Below, piece by piece: positions 51,165 to 60,237 of a DNA stretch of 64,000 bases. The stretch comes from Candidatus Dormiibacter inghamiae (lineage in GTDB: Bacteria; Chloroflexota; Dormibacteria; Dormibacterales; Dormibacteraceae), in assembly GCA_016464825.1 (NCBI GenBank), contig JAEKNQ010000035.1, forward strand, positions 1-64,000, given 5' to 3'. The position numbers and the translations under genes were made by a program. The notes beneath the pieces are model-generated. The model was not told the origin of the DNA, did not search any database, and saw nothing but the letters and a program-made list of their open reading frames with translations. Position 1 is the stretch's first letter, and every line of letters starts with the position of its first letter.

Positions 51165-52031
51165 TTGGTAGCCCGTCTGCACGGGATGCGGATTTGCCCA
51201 ATGCCGAGAACTGCGGCCGGTGTCCAATCGGCGACAGCCTGCCTGGTAGAGGGCGGCTGGGGAACCTACCGGCAGTTTCACCCCACCTTCGCCTTCTATG
51301 CACAGCAGCCGAATTGCCATCCCATGGTCGCGGAAGATGAAACGGGGCGAGTGCTTGGGACCGCTGTAAGCACAAGCTGGGGCAGCAGCGGCTGGCTCGG
51401 CCATGTCTTCGTGAGCCCGGAACTGCGGGGTCGCGGCCTGGGCAAGGAGCTGACCGAACACGCTATCCAGCTGCTGCGGGGAGAGGGATGCGGCACGATC
51501 CAGCTCATTGCGACGGCGTTGGGCCGGCCTGTCTACGACCGCCTCGGATTCGAGGTGGAGACGCACTATCACGAATACCGCGGGACGACCCTCCCGCGCT
51601 CGGTCCCGATGGCGCCCCTTCGTCCGCTGCTGCCGGTGGATCTTGATGGCGTGCTGTCGATGGATGCCCGCGTGGCGGGTGAGGATCGGTCCGGCGCGCT
51701 GCGCCCCCTGTTTATGTCGGGCTGGGTGCTTCCCGGCCGTTCTCGTCCGGCTGGCATCGTGGTGCCGACACCCTGGGGAGGTTGCCTGGCCACTCAGCTT
51801 CCGGAGACCGTCGGCGCGGAGGCGCAGGCGGTGCTGCGGGCGCTGCGTTCGCTGTCCGCTCTGGGCGACGAAGTCTGGGTTTACCCGACCACGGAGAACG
51901 CGATAGCCCGCGAGTTGCTGTCGAGTCAAGGTTTCGAGGAAGTCCGCATGATTCCCCGCCTAGTCCTCGGACCGCGGGTCGCATGGATACCCCAGGCGGT
52001 CTGGAGTCCGTTGGGGCTGGGCCTCGGCTGA
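51165..52031 (+). CDS. GNAT-family N-acetyltransferase, probably two-domain
   Basis: A 288-residue protein. Residues about 45-150 form a complete GNAT domain with the acetyl-CoA pyrophosphate loop SPELRGRGLGKEL and ATALGRPVYDRLGFEV. The second half has weaker GNAT-like character (VSMDARVAGEDRSGALR-like region, then AIARELLSSQGFEEVRM and a final VLGP), as in two-lobed GNAT proteins. TTG at 51165 is used; ATG at 51186 is an alternative. It is co-directional with and 15 bp after the cyclase-family gene. The substrate is unknown. Confidence 0.85.
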   Translation: MVARLHGMRICPMPRTAAGVQSATACLVEGGWGTYRQFHPTFAFYAQQPNCHPMVAEDETGRVLGTAVSTSWGSSGWLGHVFVSPELRGRGLGKELTEHAIQLLRGEGCGTIQLIATALGRPVYDRLGFEVETHYHEYRGTTLPRSVPMAPLRPLLPVDLDGVLSMDARVAGEDRSGALRPLFMSGWVLPGRSRPAGIVVPTPWGGCLATQLPETVGAEAQAVLRALRSLSALGDEVWVYPTTENAIARELLSSQGFEEVRMIPRLVLGPRVAWIPQAVWSPLGLGLG

Positions 52032-52039
52032 CCGAGCAT

Positions 52040-52930
52040 TCAGCTGGGGACCTGGTCCCTCCAGCGGTGGCGCTGCTCGAAACCCAGGATGTCGCGCAGC
52101 TTCTGGTTGCTAACCAAAGATTCATGGTCGCCAAGGTGACCTCGGATAGGAACCTTGGGGTAAAACTGGGCCGCCAATTCGGTGATGGGCCGCTCGTGGG
52201 CGCTCTCCCCAGCGAAGACGTTGAACACCTGAAAGCCAAGTTGGTCTCGCTCGAGCCCAAGGCAGACCGCCTGGGCCACGTCCCGGACGTCGACGTAGGC
52301 CCACAGCTCTCGCTTACGCGCCTCCGCATTGGTCGTCCAGACAGGGAATTTCGCGTAGTCGGCCGGCGCCATTACGTCCCCAATCCGGAGCGCGTAGAAG
52401 TCACCTCCCGTTCGAGCATGAAACGCTGCGGCTGTCTGCTCATTGACCAGTTTGGACAGCCCGTAGGCGTCCATGGGCAACGTCGGATGGTCCTCGTCCA
52501 CCGGAAAGTAGCGCGGATCGAGGTGTTCCTCAGCGAACACAACGCCGTACGTACCCTCACTTGAGGCGAAGACAACCTTCCGGATTCCAAGCCGGCTCGC
52601 CGCCTCGAACACGTGATAAGTGCTTAGAACGTTGATTCTGAAAACCTCACTGTCGGGCACCAGCAGGATGCGGGGAATTGCCGCGAAGTGGACTACCGCA
52701 TCCACGGGCCGGGGCTTCAGCGAGGGCTGAAGCTCGTCGATACCAGTGTAGGCGGACAGCGCGGCGTAGACCTGCCCGGCGTTGGTCAGATCGGTGACGA
52801 GCGTGCGGCAGCGCTGCTCCCGCGCGGGCGTAAGGTCGACGTTCAGGACCTCGTAGCCGCGATCGCACAGGTCCTTCAGGATCCAGCCGCCTATCTTCCC
52901 GCTGCCTCCGGTAACTATGAGTCGCTTCAC
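52040..52930 (-). CDS. NAD-dependent epimerase/dehydratase (extended SDR)
   Basis: A 296-residue extended SDR. The nucleotide loop is VTGGSGKIGGWIL (about residues 6-18), acidic residue Asp32 (VLNVDL) suggests NAD preference, and the catalytic Ser/Tyr/Lys are in ASSEGTYG and YGLSKL (about 155-160). Later parts (ALRIGDVMAP, WAYVDVRDVAQA, FNVFAGES) match uronate dehydrogenase or UDP-sugar epimerase relatives. It converges with the GNAT gene (8 bp between stops). Confidence 0.9.
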   Translation of the reverse strand: MKRLIVTGGSGKIGGWILKDLCDRGYEVLNVDLTPAREQRCRTLVTDLTNAGQVYAALSAYTGIDELQPSLKPRPVDAVVHFAAIPRILLVPDSEVFRINVLSTYHVFEAASRLGIRKVVFASSEGTYGVVFAEEHLDPRYFPVDEDHPTLPMDAYGLSKLVNEQTAAAFHARTGGDFYALRIGDVMAPADYAKFPVWTTNAEARKRELWAYVDVRDVAQAVCLGLERDQLGFQVFNVFAGESAHERPITELAAQFYPKVPIRGHLGDHESLVSNQKLRDILGFEQRHRWRDQVPS

Positions 52931-53573
52931 CCTTCCTTACTGTCCGGTCCGCGATCCTACCAAAGAGTCGAGTGCTAAGGAGCTGCCGATATCGACGAAG
53001 AGGGGACCGGACCGCGGAACATGCCTCCGCCGTATGCCCTAGATCCTAGATTGCGTCCCAAGGCCACCGTGACGGGATTGCGCTCGCCAATCACGAAAGC
53101 TGACGGCCGAAAAGGGTGAACCTACCAAAGCTCATGAAGGTGGTGCTTGGCGTATGAGGCAGGCGAATGGGCGACTGTGATCCTCGAGCGCGACCCGGGC
53201 GAAATTGCGAAGGCCGTTGACAACCTGACGGCTGAGACTCACCTCCTAACAGGGTTCGCACCGTACTTTGGCGCAGCACTGGTCGCTGCACTAGGCGTCG
53301 TCGAGAACGTGCCAGATTGATTTTGTGATCGCTCTGCTCAGGACGGCCGCCTGTTGATGGACGGCGGCCGATTGATGGACGCCAGCACGATCTCGCCGTC
53401 ATCTTGCAGTCGATTCCCCCGCGGTTACCACGCTGCGGCGTGCTGGCGGCGTCATGGAGGCCGGCTAGCCCCTCCCTGGGTTCGCACCACCTTCTAAGTA
53501 CCCTCGGGTTAACCAAGACAAGGGATGCACGGACGCTGCTCCCCGTCGGCTCTTTCTGCTCAGCCTCGAAAGT
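52931..53573. other. Long gap with one gene fragment
   Basis: These 643 bases separate the epimerase and amidase genes, both minus-strand. Apart from a possible HDOD-type fragment at 53138-53320 I see only short, random frames. The gap includes the epimerase promoter (ends near 52935) and the region after the amidase stop. It looks like a scar from lost genes. Confidence 0.5.
53138..53320 (+). pseudogene. Possible remnant of an EAL/HDOD-type protein C-terminus
   Basis: One plus frame of 60 codons without a good start reads LAYEAGEWATVILERDPG and then a helical stretch ending in YFGAALVAALGVVENVPD. The AYExGxWxxV pattern followed by a helix and a final Tyr-containing helix resembles the end of HDOD/EAL-domain proteins. 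Nothing upstream in any frame continues the similarity. It could be a fragment of a lost gene or a coincidence. Confidence 0.25.
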
Positions 53574-54734
53574 TCAATAGCTGCGCCAGATCTGCTCGAG
53601 TGCCGCTGCAACCGCACTCAACTCGATGTCGCGGCCAAGATGGCCGATCACCTGAATCCCAACGGGGAGTCCCTCGACCGGAGCAGGTAGTGTGAACACC
53701 GGTTGACCGGTCAGATTGAATGGTCGCCCGAAGCGGACCAGCGGCGCCGTCTCGACACTGTCACTGATAAGCGGGGCCACCGAAGCGCAGGTGGGCAGAA
53801 GGATTGCGTCAAGTCCGCGCATCGCCCGAGCGACCTCAGCTTGCATGCGGCGGCGGTTGGTGAGGGCGTCGATGTAGTCTGCTCCCGATACACCGAATGC
53901 AGTGTGGAGACGGCTCAGTACGTCCGGGGAGTAGTCCTGAGGCCGGGTGCGTATCCATTCTCGGTGAAATGCGGCGGCTTCCGGATACATGATATCCAGG
54001 CAGGCCTTCTGCATAGCGTGCAGCGCCGGGAACTCGATCTGAGGGAGCCCGTGAGAAATCACGTCCCAGGCTCGCTGCGTCCCTGTATCCAGATCCTGCA
54101 CCCAGAGTGCCGGCACCGCCAAGCGTAAGCGCGCTTGTGTCAATGCCGGTACAGCGCCCCAGTCGTCTGTTCCGGCCATCATGGCGACCGCACGACTAGC
54201 TGTCGCCACGTCGTTGGCGAGGGAGCCAACGGTATCAAGTGAGTGGCTGAGGGGTACCACTCCGCTGGTGTCCACAGTTCCATAGGTCGGCTTGAATCCG
54301 ACCACCCCGCAGAGACCGGCAGGAATACGCACCGATCCGCCAGTGTCAGTGCCAACCGCCCAATCACAGACCCCGGCGGCGACTGCGGCGGCAGAGCCGC
54401 CCGAAGAGCCACCCGCGATGCGGACCGGATCCCGGGGATTGCGCACAGTCCCAAAGCGGTGGTTGATATTGGTTGAACCGAATGCCCATTCGTGAAGATT
54501 CGTCTTTCCGATCACTACGCACCCATGCCTGCGGAGGTTCGCAATCAATGGTGCGTCATCCTCCTTGGGTTGACTGGGGAGAAGTCCGCCACCACCGAGG
54601 GTCGGTGTTCCACGCACGTCGACCAGATCCTTAACCGCCACCACCTCGCCGTCCCCATCCTCGTCCGTCATCGAGATGAAGATGTTCAAGTCCCGCATGG
54701 CTTCCGCCCTGCTGCGCGCCTGGCTAATTTGCAT
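53574..54734 (-). CDS. Amidase-signature-family amidase
   Basis: A 386-residue amidase-signature enzyme. The catalytic Ser-cisSer-Lys triad is visible: Lys in VAVKDLVDV (about residue 35), the Ser in AGGSSGGSAAAVAAGVCDWAVG (cis-Ser, about 110) and the nucleophile Ser in TDTGGSVRIPAG (about 134). The protein is shorter than GatA (about 480); the N-terminal helix region is minimal. Members hydrolyse diverse amides and carbamates, including allophanate and indoleacetamide. The start at 54734 is the ATG shortly before the catalytic core. It stands alone between decayed stretches. Confidence 0.9.
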   Translation of the reverse strand: MQISQARSRAEAMRDLNIFISMTDEDGDGEVVAVKDLVDVRGTPTLGGGGLLPSQPKEDDAPLIANLRRHGCVVIGKTNLHEWAFGSTNINHRFGTVRNPRDPVRIAGGSSGGSAAAVAAGVCDWAVGTDTGGSVRIPAGLCGVVGFKPTYGTVDTSGVVPLSHSLDTVGSLANDVATASRAVAMMAGTDDWGAVPALTQARLRLAVPALWVQDLDTGTQRAWDVISHGLPQIEFPALHAMQKACLDIMYPEAAAFHREWIRTRPQDYSPDVLSRLHTAFGVSGADYIDALTNRRRMQAEVARAMRGLDAILLPTCASVAPLISDSVETAPLVRFGRPFNLTGQPVFTLPAPVEGLPVGIQVIGHLGRDIELSAVAAALEQIWRSY

Positions 54735-55026
54735 CGATCGAAGCTTAGCAGGGTGATGTAATGACAGTCTCGCCGCAATTGTGTTTATGTTCCGTCAGGC
54801 ATTGGCCGAGCAGAATGTCGTTGCCCTCGTTGCCGCATACGCCTCGCAAGGCGGTCGGCGCTTGAGCCAGTAAAGCATGCGAAGATGAAATACTTAGCTG
54901 CCAAACCATTGCCCAGGCGTGGAATCTAGAGCGTGGCTCTTCCCCTACCTTGCAACTCGATCACCTGAGCGGCCGCGTTCACGTGGTGCACATTCCTCAG
55001 ACAAGACGCATCTGCGAGGGCGGCGA
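54735..55026. other. Non-coding gap
   Basis: I see no gene in these 292 bases between the amidase start and the end of the broken M20 gene. The base composition is slightly lower in GC than that of the flanking genes. The amidase promoter should lie here on the minus strand. Confidence 0.45.
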
Positions 55027-55800
55027 TCACTCGGTTGTGCTAATTGCCCAATAGAGCGGTCCCGGCAAGATAGCCGGCCAGCATTGCCATAGCGACGTGG
55101 CGCACAGCATTATCACCGGAAGAAACATAGGACTGTGTAGAGGATGGCTGCCGTTCTCGCGCCCGCAGCCCACAAACATCATCATTGCCGGCGCCACCGC
55201 ACTGAAGAAAGCGAAATCATCTGAGCCGCATGACCTCAGCGCTGGAGCCAATTGCAGACCCAATGTCTCAAGACGCGATCGAGTTGCCCGAACGAGTCTG
55301 GGGTGATTCTCCAGTACCGGCTCACCGCGGACGATCTTCAAATCTACTCCACATCCATGAGTGAGCGCGGTTCCCTCCGCGACAGCGCGTAGTCGCTGAT
55401 GCAACATCGTGCGCTGATCCTCTGACATCGACCGGATAATGCCTCGAGCAACGGCGTTGGGGGGAGTGGCATTCGATGCCTCGCCTGAGTGAATGGCGCC
55501 GACGGTCACGACGGCCGGAATCATTGGATCCACATTGCGACTCACCAGCTGCTGCACGCTCAGCGTGAACTGCGCGATGGCCAAAACGGGGTCAGGGGTG
55601 AGGTTCGGATATGCGGCGTGCCCCAGTGCCGTGCATCTCTATCTGAAACTCGTCCGAAGCGGCGTTAATTGGTCCTTCGGTGCAGGCGACCTCTCCTTCT
55701 TTGACGAGCGGGTGCACATGAGCACCCACGATCGCGGCGACTTGGTGGCGGCTGGCGTGGTGGTTGACCAATGAGAGAACGGGTGCCTCAATGAGGGACA
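55027..55800 (-). pseudogene. Broken M20-family amidohydrolase/peptidase
   Basis: Two minus frames together give the C-terminal two thirds of an M20 metal hydrolase: IVGAHVHPLVKEGEVACTEG and INAASDEFQIEMHGTG in one frame (to about 55620), then, after a frameshift, VLAIAQFTLSVQQLVSRNVDP, VTVGAIHSGEASNATP and CGSDDFAFFSAVAPAMMMFVG (with the catalytic-metal Asp/Glu region) to 55027. The expected GGHAAYP after GTG is broken across the frames. The N-terminal metal-binding domain is missing, cut by the E1-beta gene start region. Relatives hydrolyse N-acyl amino acids or hippurate. Confidence 0.8.
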
Positions 55801-55831
55801 CGTATGACCTGTGGACCATAATGGAGCAGCC

Positions 55832-56807
55832 GTGCCGGAGTTGACCATGGTGGAGGCGCTCCGATCGGCGCTGGCGGCCGAGATGTTGCGCGATGAGCGT
55901 ATCGTCTTACTCGGCCTGGACATAGGCCGTCTGGGGGGCGTCTTCCGGGTGACTGACGGGCTGCTGGACCGATTCGGGCCCGACCGAGTGATCGACATGC
56001 CGCTCGCCGAGGGGTCCATCATTGGGTCTTCTATTGGCTTGGCGATCGGCGGACTGGTGCCGGTTCCGGAGATCCAGTTTCTTGGCTTCACCCACCAGGC
56101 GATGCATCAGATCGGACCTCAACTGGGCCGCTACCGCTACCGCAGCCGGGGCCGATTCAGCTGTCCGGTAACTATCCGCGCCCCATTTGGCGGCGGCGTG
56201 CGGACGCCCGAGTTCCATCCTGACGCCATCGAGGCCCAGTTCGCTCAACAGCCCGGCATCAAGATCGTGTGCCCCGCCAACCCCTACGACGCCAAGGGTC
56301 TCCTCCTGAAGGCGATCCGTGACCCCGATCCGGTGCTCTTTCTCGAGCCGCAGCGGCTTTACCGCTCCGAGAAGATGGAGGTACCGGAGGACGACTACGA
56401 CATTCCCTTTGGGCGATCGCGACTTGTGCGAGAGGGAACCGATGTTGTACTGGTCGCCTGGAGCGCGGCGGTCGAGCTCAGTCTCCGCGCCGCCGAGCAG
56501 CTCCAGGCGGAAGGGATTAGCGCCGCGGTGCTCGACCTCCGCACCCTCGTTCCACTTGACGTCGAGGGCCTTGTGAGCGCCGTCTCCAAGGTCGGCCGGC
56601 GGTGGTAGTGCACGAGGCGCCGATCACCGCCGGCTTCGGCGCCGAATTGTGTCGACCCTCCAGCACGAGGCCTTCCAGTTGCTCGACGCCCCGGTGCACA
56701 GAGTGGCCGCCTGGGACACCCCTTACCCGCCGGGTGCCCTGGAGAGCCATTTCCTCCCCTCCGTGGCACGGGTCATGGACGGTGTGCGCCTAACGATCGC
56801 CTTCTAG
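55832..56807 (+). pseudogene. Transketolase-type E1-beta subunit with two frameshifts
   Basis: This gene encodes the beta subunit of a TPP-dependent 2-oxo-acid dehydrogenase (pyruvate/acetoin/branched-chain type): LTMVEALRSALAAEML, PLAEGSIIGSSIGLAIGG, TIRAPFGGGVRTPEFHP, GIKIVCPANPYDAKGLLLKAI and LDLRTLVPLDVEGLVSAVSKVG. The first frame stops at 56608, but the C-terminus continues in the next two frames as VVVHEAPITAGFGAE and TLQHEAFQLLDAPVHRVAAWDTPYPPG, ending at 56807. Two single-base deletions, near 56602 and near 56646, explain this. GTG at 55832 with GGAG upstream is the best start. It is convergent with the E1-alpha gene, which is unusual. Either the gene is dead or the sequence has errors. 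Confidence 0.8.
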
Positions 56808-56823
56808 GCATCTACGCACGATG

Positions 56824-57942
56824 CTAGGATTGGCCCCGCTCGACCGAATCGAGGAGCGCCTGACGCTGGTCTCGAACACGACCTGGCGGATCGGCGTAGA
56901 CGTGCTCGAACACTTCCTCCGGCCGAGGAGCAGGGTAGGTCCGAGCCTGCTCGATCGCCGTCCGAATCTCCCTATCGAGCTCCTCCGACCATTTCCGCTG
57001 CACGTCGGGGTGCCACTTGCCTAGCTTGGTCAGGTAGCGCTGCACCCGAAGGATCGGGTCTGCGGTTGCAGCGGCGGCCACGTCAGCCGAATTGCGATAG
57101 GCCGCCGGGTTGTCGGTTGTGTTGTGGAAGCCCATGCGGTAGGTGCGGCTCTCGATCAACGTCGGTCCCTCGCCGCCACGCGCTCGACGGACTGCGTCAC
57201 GCGCCGTCGCATAGACGGCGAAGAGGTCGTTGCCATCAACGAGACAGCCCGGAAACCCGTAACCGGTGGCCCGGGCCCAGAGCACTCCGGCCGTCTGGCG
57301 CGAACTCGGGGTGGAAATCGCCCCGCCATTGTTCTGGACGACGAGCACGATCGGCGCCCCCACGACGCCGGCGAGATTGCAGGACTCGTGGAAGTCGCCC
57401 TCGGACGAAGCCCCCTCACCGATGAATGCCATGACAGCGGCTCCCGTTCTGCGGAGCCTCTGGGCCCAGGCCAACCCGACGGCGTGGGGAAGCTGAGCGC
57501 AGACTGACTGGTTGCGGGGAAGCATGAGCACGTCGTCCGGGATCCGTGCCGCGGCGAGCTTCCCCATGTACCCGGCGAGCAACTTGTCGAGCGACAGCCC
57601 AGGGTGCAGCATCGCCGGCTGTTCCCGGTAGGCGGGGGCGAGCCAGTCGAGCGCCGGTTCTAGGGCCCAGCTAGACCCAACCACGGACGCCTCTTGTCCG
57701 TTAACGGGCCCGTAGGTGCCCAGCCTCCCCATGCGCTGGAGTCGTATCGCCCAGTGGTCGAGCGCCCGGGATAGCATCATCAGGTGCAGAGCCGAGAGCG
57801 TCTCCCGCTCCGTCAGGGGAGGGTCCCAGCCCGGCGTGAGGGTTCCGTCCAGTCGGAGGATCGAGAGCGCCTCCGGCGGCAGTGCCAGCGGCGCCGGCAG
57901 CTCAGGCGAGCAACCCTGGATGTTCTTCAACGGCAAATCCAT
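56824..57942 (-). CDS. TPP-dependent E1-alpha subunit (2-oxo-acid dehydrogenase)
   Basis: A 372-residue alpha subunit. The TPP/Mg motif is FIGEGASSEGDFHESCNLAGVVGAPIVLVVQNN (about residues 165-200). Other marks are SRALDHWAIRLQRMGRLGTYGPVNGQEA, LPRNQSVCAQLPHAVGLAWA and the phosphorylation-loop-like region RTYRMGFHNTTDNPAAYR. It should pair with E1-beta and a lipoyl E2. The only E1-beta nearby is the broken one at 55832, tail-to-tail with it (16 bp between stops), and no E2 is present. Branched-chain 2-oxo-acid dehydrogenase type is the closest impression. Confidence 0.92.
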   Translation of the reverse strand: MDLPLKNIQGCSPELPAPLALPPEALSILRLDGTLTPGWDPPLTERETLSALHLMMLSRALDHWAIRLQRMGRLGTYGPVNGQEASVVGSSWALEPALDWLAPAYREQPAMLHPGLSLDKLLAGYMGKLAAARIPDDVLMLPRNQSVCAQLPHAVGLAWAQRLRRTGAAVMAFIGEGASSEGDFHESCNLAGVVGAPIVLVVQNNGGAISTPSSRQTAGVLWARATGYGFPGCLVDGNDLFAVYATARDAVRRARGGEGPTLIESRTYRMGFHNTTDNPAAYRNSADVAAAATADPILRVQRYLTKLGKWHPDVQRKWSEELDREIRTAIEQARTYPAPRPEEVFEHVYADPPGRVRDQRQALLDSVERGQS

Positions 57943-58216
57943 TACGAGCCTACGTCGGGCCGCCTCAACCCGCTACCTTTGTCGGACTCGTCCCCTTGCT
58001 AGCGCCTCACCGGGCGCAACATCCTTGCTAGCCGCTCCGGCGAAAAGCGGCTGCGCTTCCGTCACCCACCTCGGGGTAGATGGCGCTGCCGCTCGCAAGC
58101 GCTGGCCGCCACCGCCGAGGCGATTCGTGAGTGAATTCCGGCGGGAACACACGCTTCGGTTCTCGCGAAACGTTCGTGTGGAGCGATGGTCGGTCTGGAG
58201 CGGTCGGAGGGAGGGT

Positions 58217-58615
58217 TTAGGACGGGACGCTGATCGCGAACGCCGCGCTTTTCGGGGGCGCCGGCGCGGCGATCGCAAGGTGGACAATCGCGTCGGTCCC
58301 GGCATTCCAGTTGCGATGCGCTACACCGGCGGGGAACAGAACGGCGGTTCCCGAATCGACGACGTACGCGCTGCCGTCGATCTCGACGTTCATCGTCCCG
58401 TCGAGAATGTAGAACACCTGGTCGACCCCGTGAGTGTGCAGGCCGGCCGGAGAACCTCCCCCGGGAGGGGTCTTGATGACAGTGACGGCGCAGCTGCATA
58501 TGGCTCCGTCGCTGGTCAGCTCCTGCGACCAGCGCTCCGGGCTCTGTCGTAGTGCCTCAAGGTCGACCTTCCGCACGTATTCGATCACTGCTCGCTTTCC
58601 CTCGATGAACGACAT
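58217..58615 (-). CDS. Small cupin protein
   Basis: A 132-residue single-cupin protein. Motif 1 is GLHTHGVDQVFYILDGTMNVEIDG (two His, Glu replaced by Gln/Asp region) and motif 2 is VLFPAGVAHRNWNAG (His). It is probably a metal-binding small enzyme or storage/sensor protein. It lies upstream of the E1-alpha gene on the same strand with a 274-bp gap; that gap contains no gene and may hold the E1-alpha promoter. Confidence 0.87.
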   Translation of the reverse strand: MSFIEGKRAVIEYVRKVDLEALRQSPERWSQELTSDGAICSCAVTVIKTPPGGGSPAGLHTHGVDQVFYILDGTMNVEIDGSAYVVDSGTAVLFPAGVAHRNWNAGTDAIVHLAIAAPAPPKSAAFAISVPS

Positions 58616-58806
58616 TGTGGCGAGTTTGAGTTCGGAGTGCTACCGCTGACAACCGCCAACCTTCACAGCGTACTCGTGGGAAGAAGTGACTTGGTGGGCT
58701 CGGTGAACCGGCCGCGCCAGAGGCAATCTCGAGAGCCAGTTAACAGCCCAGGTTTTCGTTGCGGCCGCCGCTCCCAAACTCTCTCCGTCGCCAATACAGT
58801 TCACAC

Positions 58807-59970
58807 TCACTGGCTTGCTGTGGGGGCGTGTCGCGTCAGGATGCGATCCATAGCATTGGCCGCCTCTGCTTGGACTGCCGGGATTACGTGCGTGTATGTG
58901 TTCATGGTCAGGCTGATTTGGCTGTGGCCGAGTGTCTCCATCACCACGCGGGGAGATACTCCCTGGGCAAGGAGGAGGGAGGCGCAGGAATGCCTCAGGT
59001 CGTGAAAGCGGATCCGTGGCAGGCCAGCAGCCGCGAGTAGGTGGGGAAATCGATGCGTCACCGTGGTTCCTTCAAGGGGCGTGCCAATGGTCGTCGTGAA
59101 CACCAGATCTGAATGCTGCCATCGGGCGCCCGCCCGAAGGCGGTCCTCAAACTGGCGCTTCCGGTGCTTCGCCAGGACATCGGCAATAACGGCCGGAACC
59201 TTGATCGAGCGCCTGGATCGCGCAGTCTTGGGTTCCATCAGCGTCAGCTTCCCGTCCACCCGCTGCAGTGCATGCACCACGGTGAGGCGCTGTTCCGTTA
59301 GGTCTATGTCCTGCCAGCGCAGGCCGAGCGCCTCTCCTTGGCGAAGCCCGAGGCTGAGGGCCACCGCGTAGACGGCCTCAAACCGATCGTCTCTTGCCGC
59401 ATCCAAGAGTCGCTGAGCCTCGGCCGGACTCAGCACCTGCACCGGACGACGAGTGACGCGCGGTGAGTCGGCCAAGGCGGCCGCATTCTTGGTGAGCATC
59501 TCCCACTTGATTGCCTGATTCAGGGATGTCCTCAGAACCGCCCGCAGGAACTCGACCCGTCTCGGCGAGAGACCGCTGGCGAGTTTGGCGTTCAGCATCG
59601 CCTGGACCTGCGCCGGACCCAATCGGTCGAGGCGGAGGTGGCCGAGGCTGGGGATCAGGTGCAGGTGGATCAGGTCGCTGTAGCTGCGGTAGGTGGACGG
59701 GCGCAAGCGCGGTTTGGCGGAATTCTCGAGCCAGGTGGTGAGGAACTGAGCCACGGTGCCGGTCCCCCTCGACGGCATGATGCCCAGCTGCTGGTCGCGG
59801 AGGGTAGCCACAACCTTCTCTTGAACCTCGCGACGGGTGCGCCCGTAGACGGTTTTGCGCCGCCGCACGCCCTCCCGCCTTCCTAGATTCACCGAGCCTA
59901 CCCAGAGTCCGTCCTGGCGTCGGAAGATGCTGCCCTCGCCGTAACCGCGCCTGGCCGTCATGATCGCCAC
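58807..59970 (-). CDS. Tyrosine-family site-specific integrase
   Basis: A 387-residue phage-type integrase. An AP2-like/arm-binding N-terminus (YGEGSIFRRQDGLWVGSV) is followed by the SAM-like core-binding domain (about 70-165) and the catalytic domain with all residues: Arg210 (LGLRQGEA), Lys248, His323 and Arg326 (HDLRHS), His349 (LGHSQ) and Tyr359 (NTYTH). It looks active. GTG at 59970 or ATG at 59961 is the start; there is no good ribosome site. Its promoter region carries repeated GGCTACA sites, and tRNA-Lys lies 93 bp further, the usual attachment target of such enzymes. Confidence 0.93.
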   Translation of the reverse strand: MAIMTARRGYGEGSIFRRQDGLWVGSVNLGRREGVRRRKTVYGRTRREVQEKVVATLRDQQLGIMPSRGTGTVAQFLTTWLENSAKPRLRPSTYRSYSDLIHLHLIPSLGHLRLDRLGPAQVQAMLNAKLASGLSPRRVEFLRAVLRTSLNQAIKWEMLTKNAAALADSPRVTRRPVQVLSPAEAQRLLDAARDDRFEAVYAVALSLGLRQGEALGLRWQDIDLTEQRLTVVHALQRVDGKLTLMEPKTARSRRSIKVPAVIADVLAKHRKRQFEDRLRAGARWQHSDLVFTTTIGTPLEGTTVTHRFPHLLAAAGLPRIRFHDLRHSCASLLLAQGVSPRVVMETLGHSQISLTMNTYTHVIPAVQAEAANAMDRILTRHAPTASQ

Positions 59971-59972
59971 GA

Positions 59973-60033
59973 CTGTAGCACAAGAAGGCTACAAAAAGGC
60001 TACAGTAGCGGTGAAGGCGGACATAGGTATACC
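59973..60033. repeat. Short repeats between integrase and tRNA-Lys (arm-site-like)
   Basis: AAGGCTACA occurs twice 11 bp apart (59985-59993 and 59996-60004), and CTGTAGC (59973-59979) is the inverse of GCTACAG (59999-60005). The palindrome GGTATACC is at 60026-60033. Clustered repeats at this place fit integrase arm-binding sites that also repress the integrase promoter. The call rests on pattern and position. Confidence 0.5.
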
Positions 60034-60062
60034 GTATAGAGGAAGGTCCTGAACTCGATTTA

Positions 60063-60139
<77 letters not shown>

Positions 60140-60237
60140 TTGGGGACACCTCCGGCCTAGGGCCCGGCCGCCCACGATTCTACTTTCTTAACCGGCGGTC
60201 TTCCCAGCACGGGTTGCGGGGTATAGGCTCCGCCGCC

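Noticed and set aside
50128-51375. A 415-codon minus-strand frame opposite the cyclase-family gene
   Set aside because: The plus strand contains the metal-binding cyclase motif and a ribosome site; the minus frame has none.
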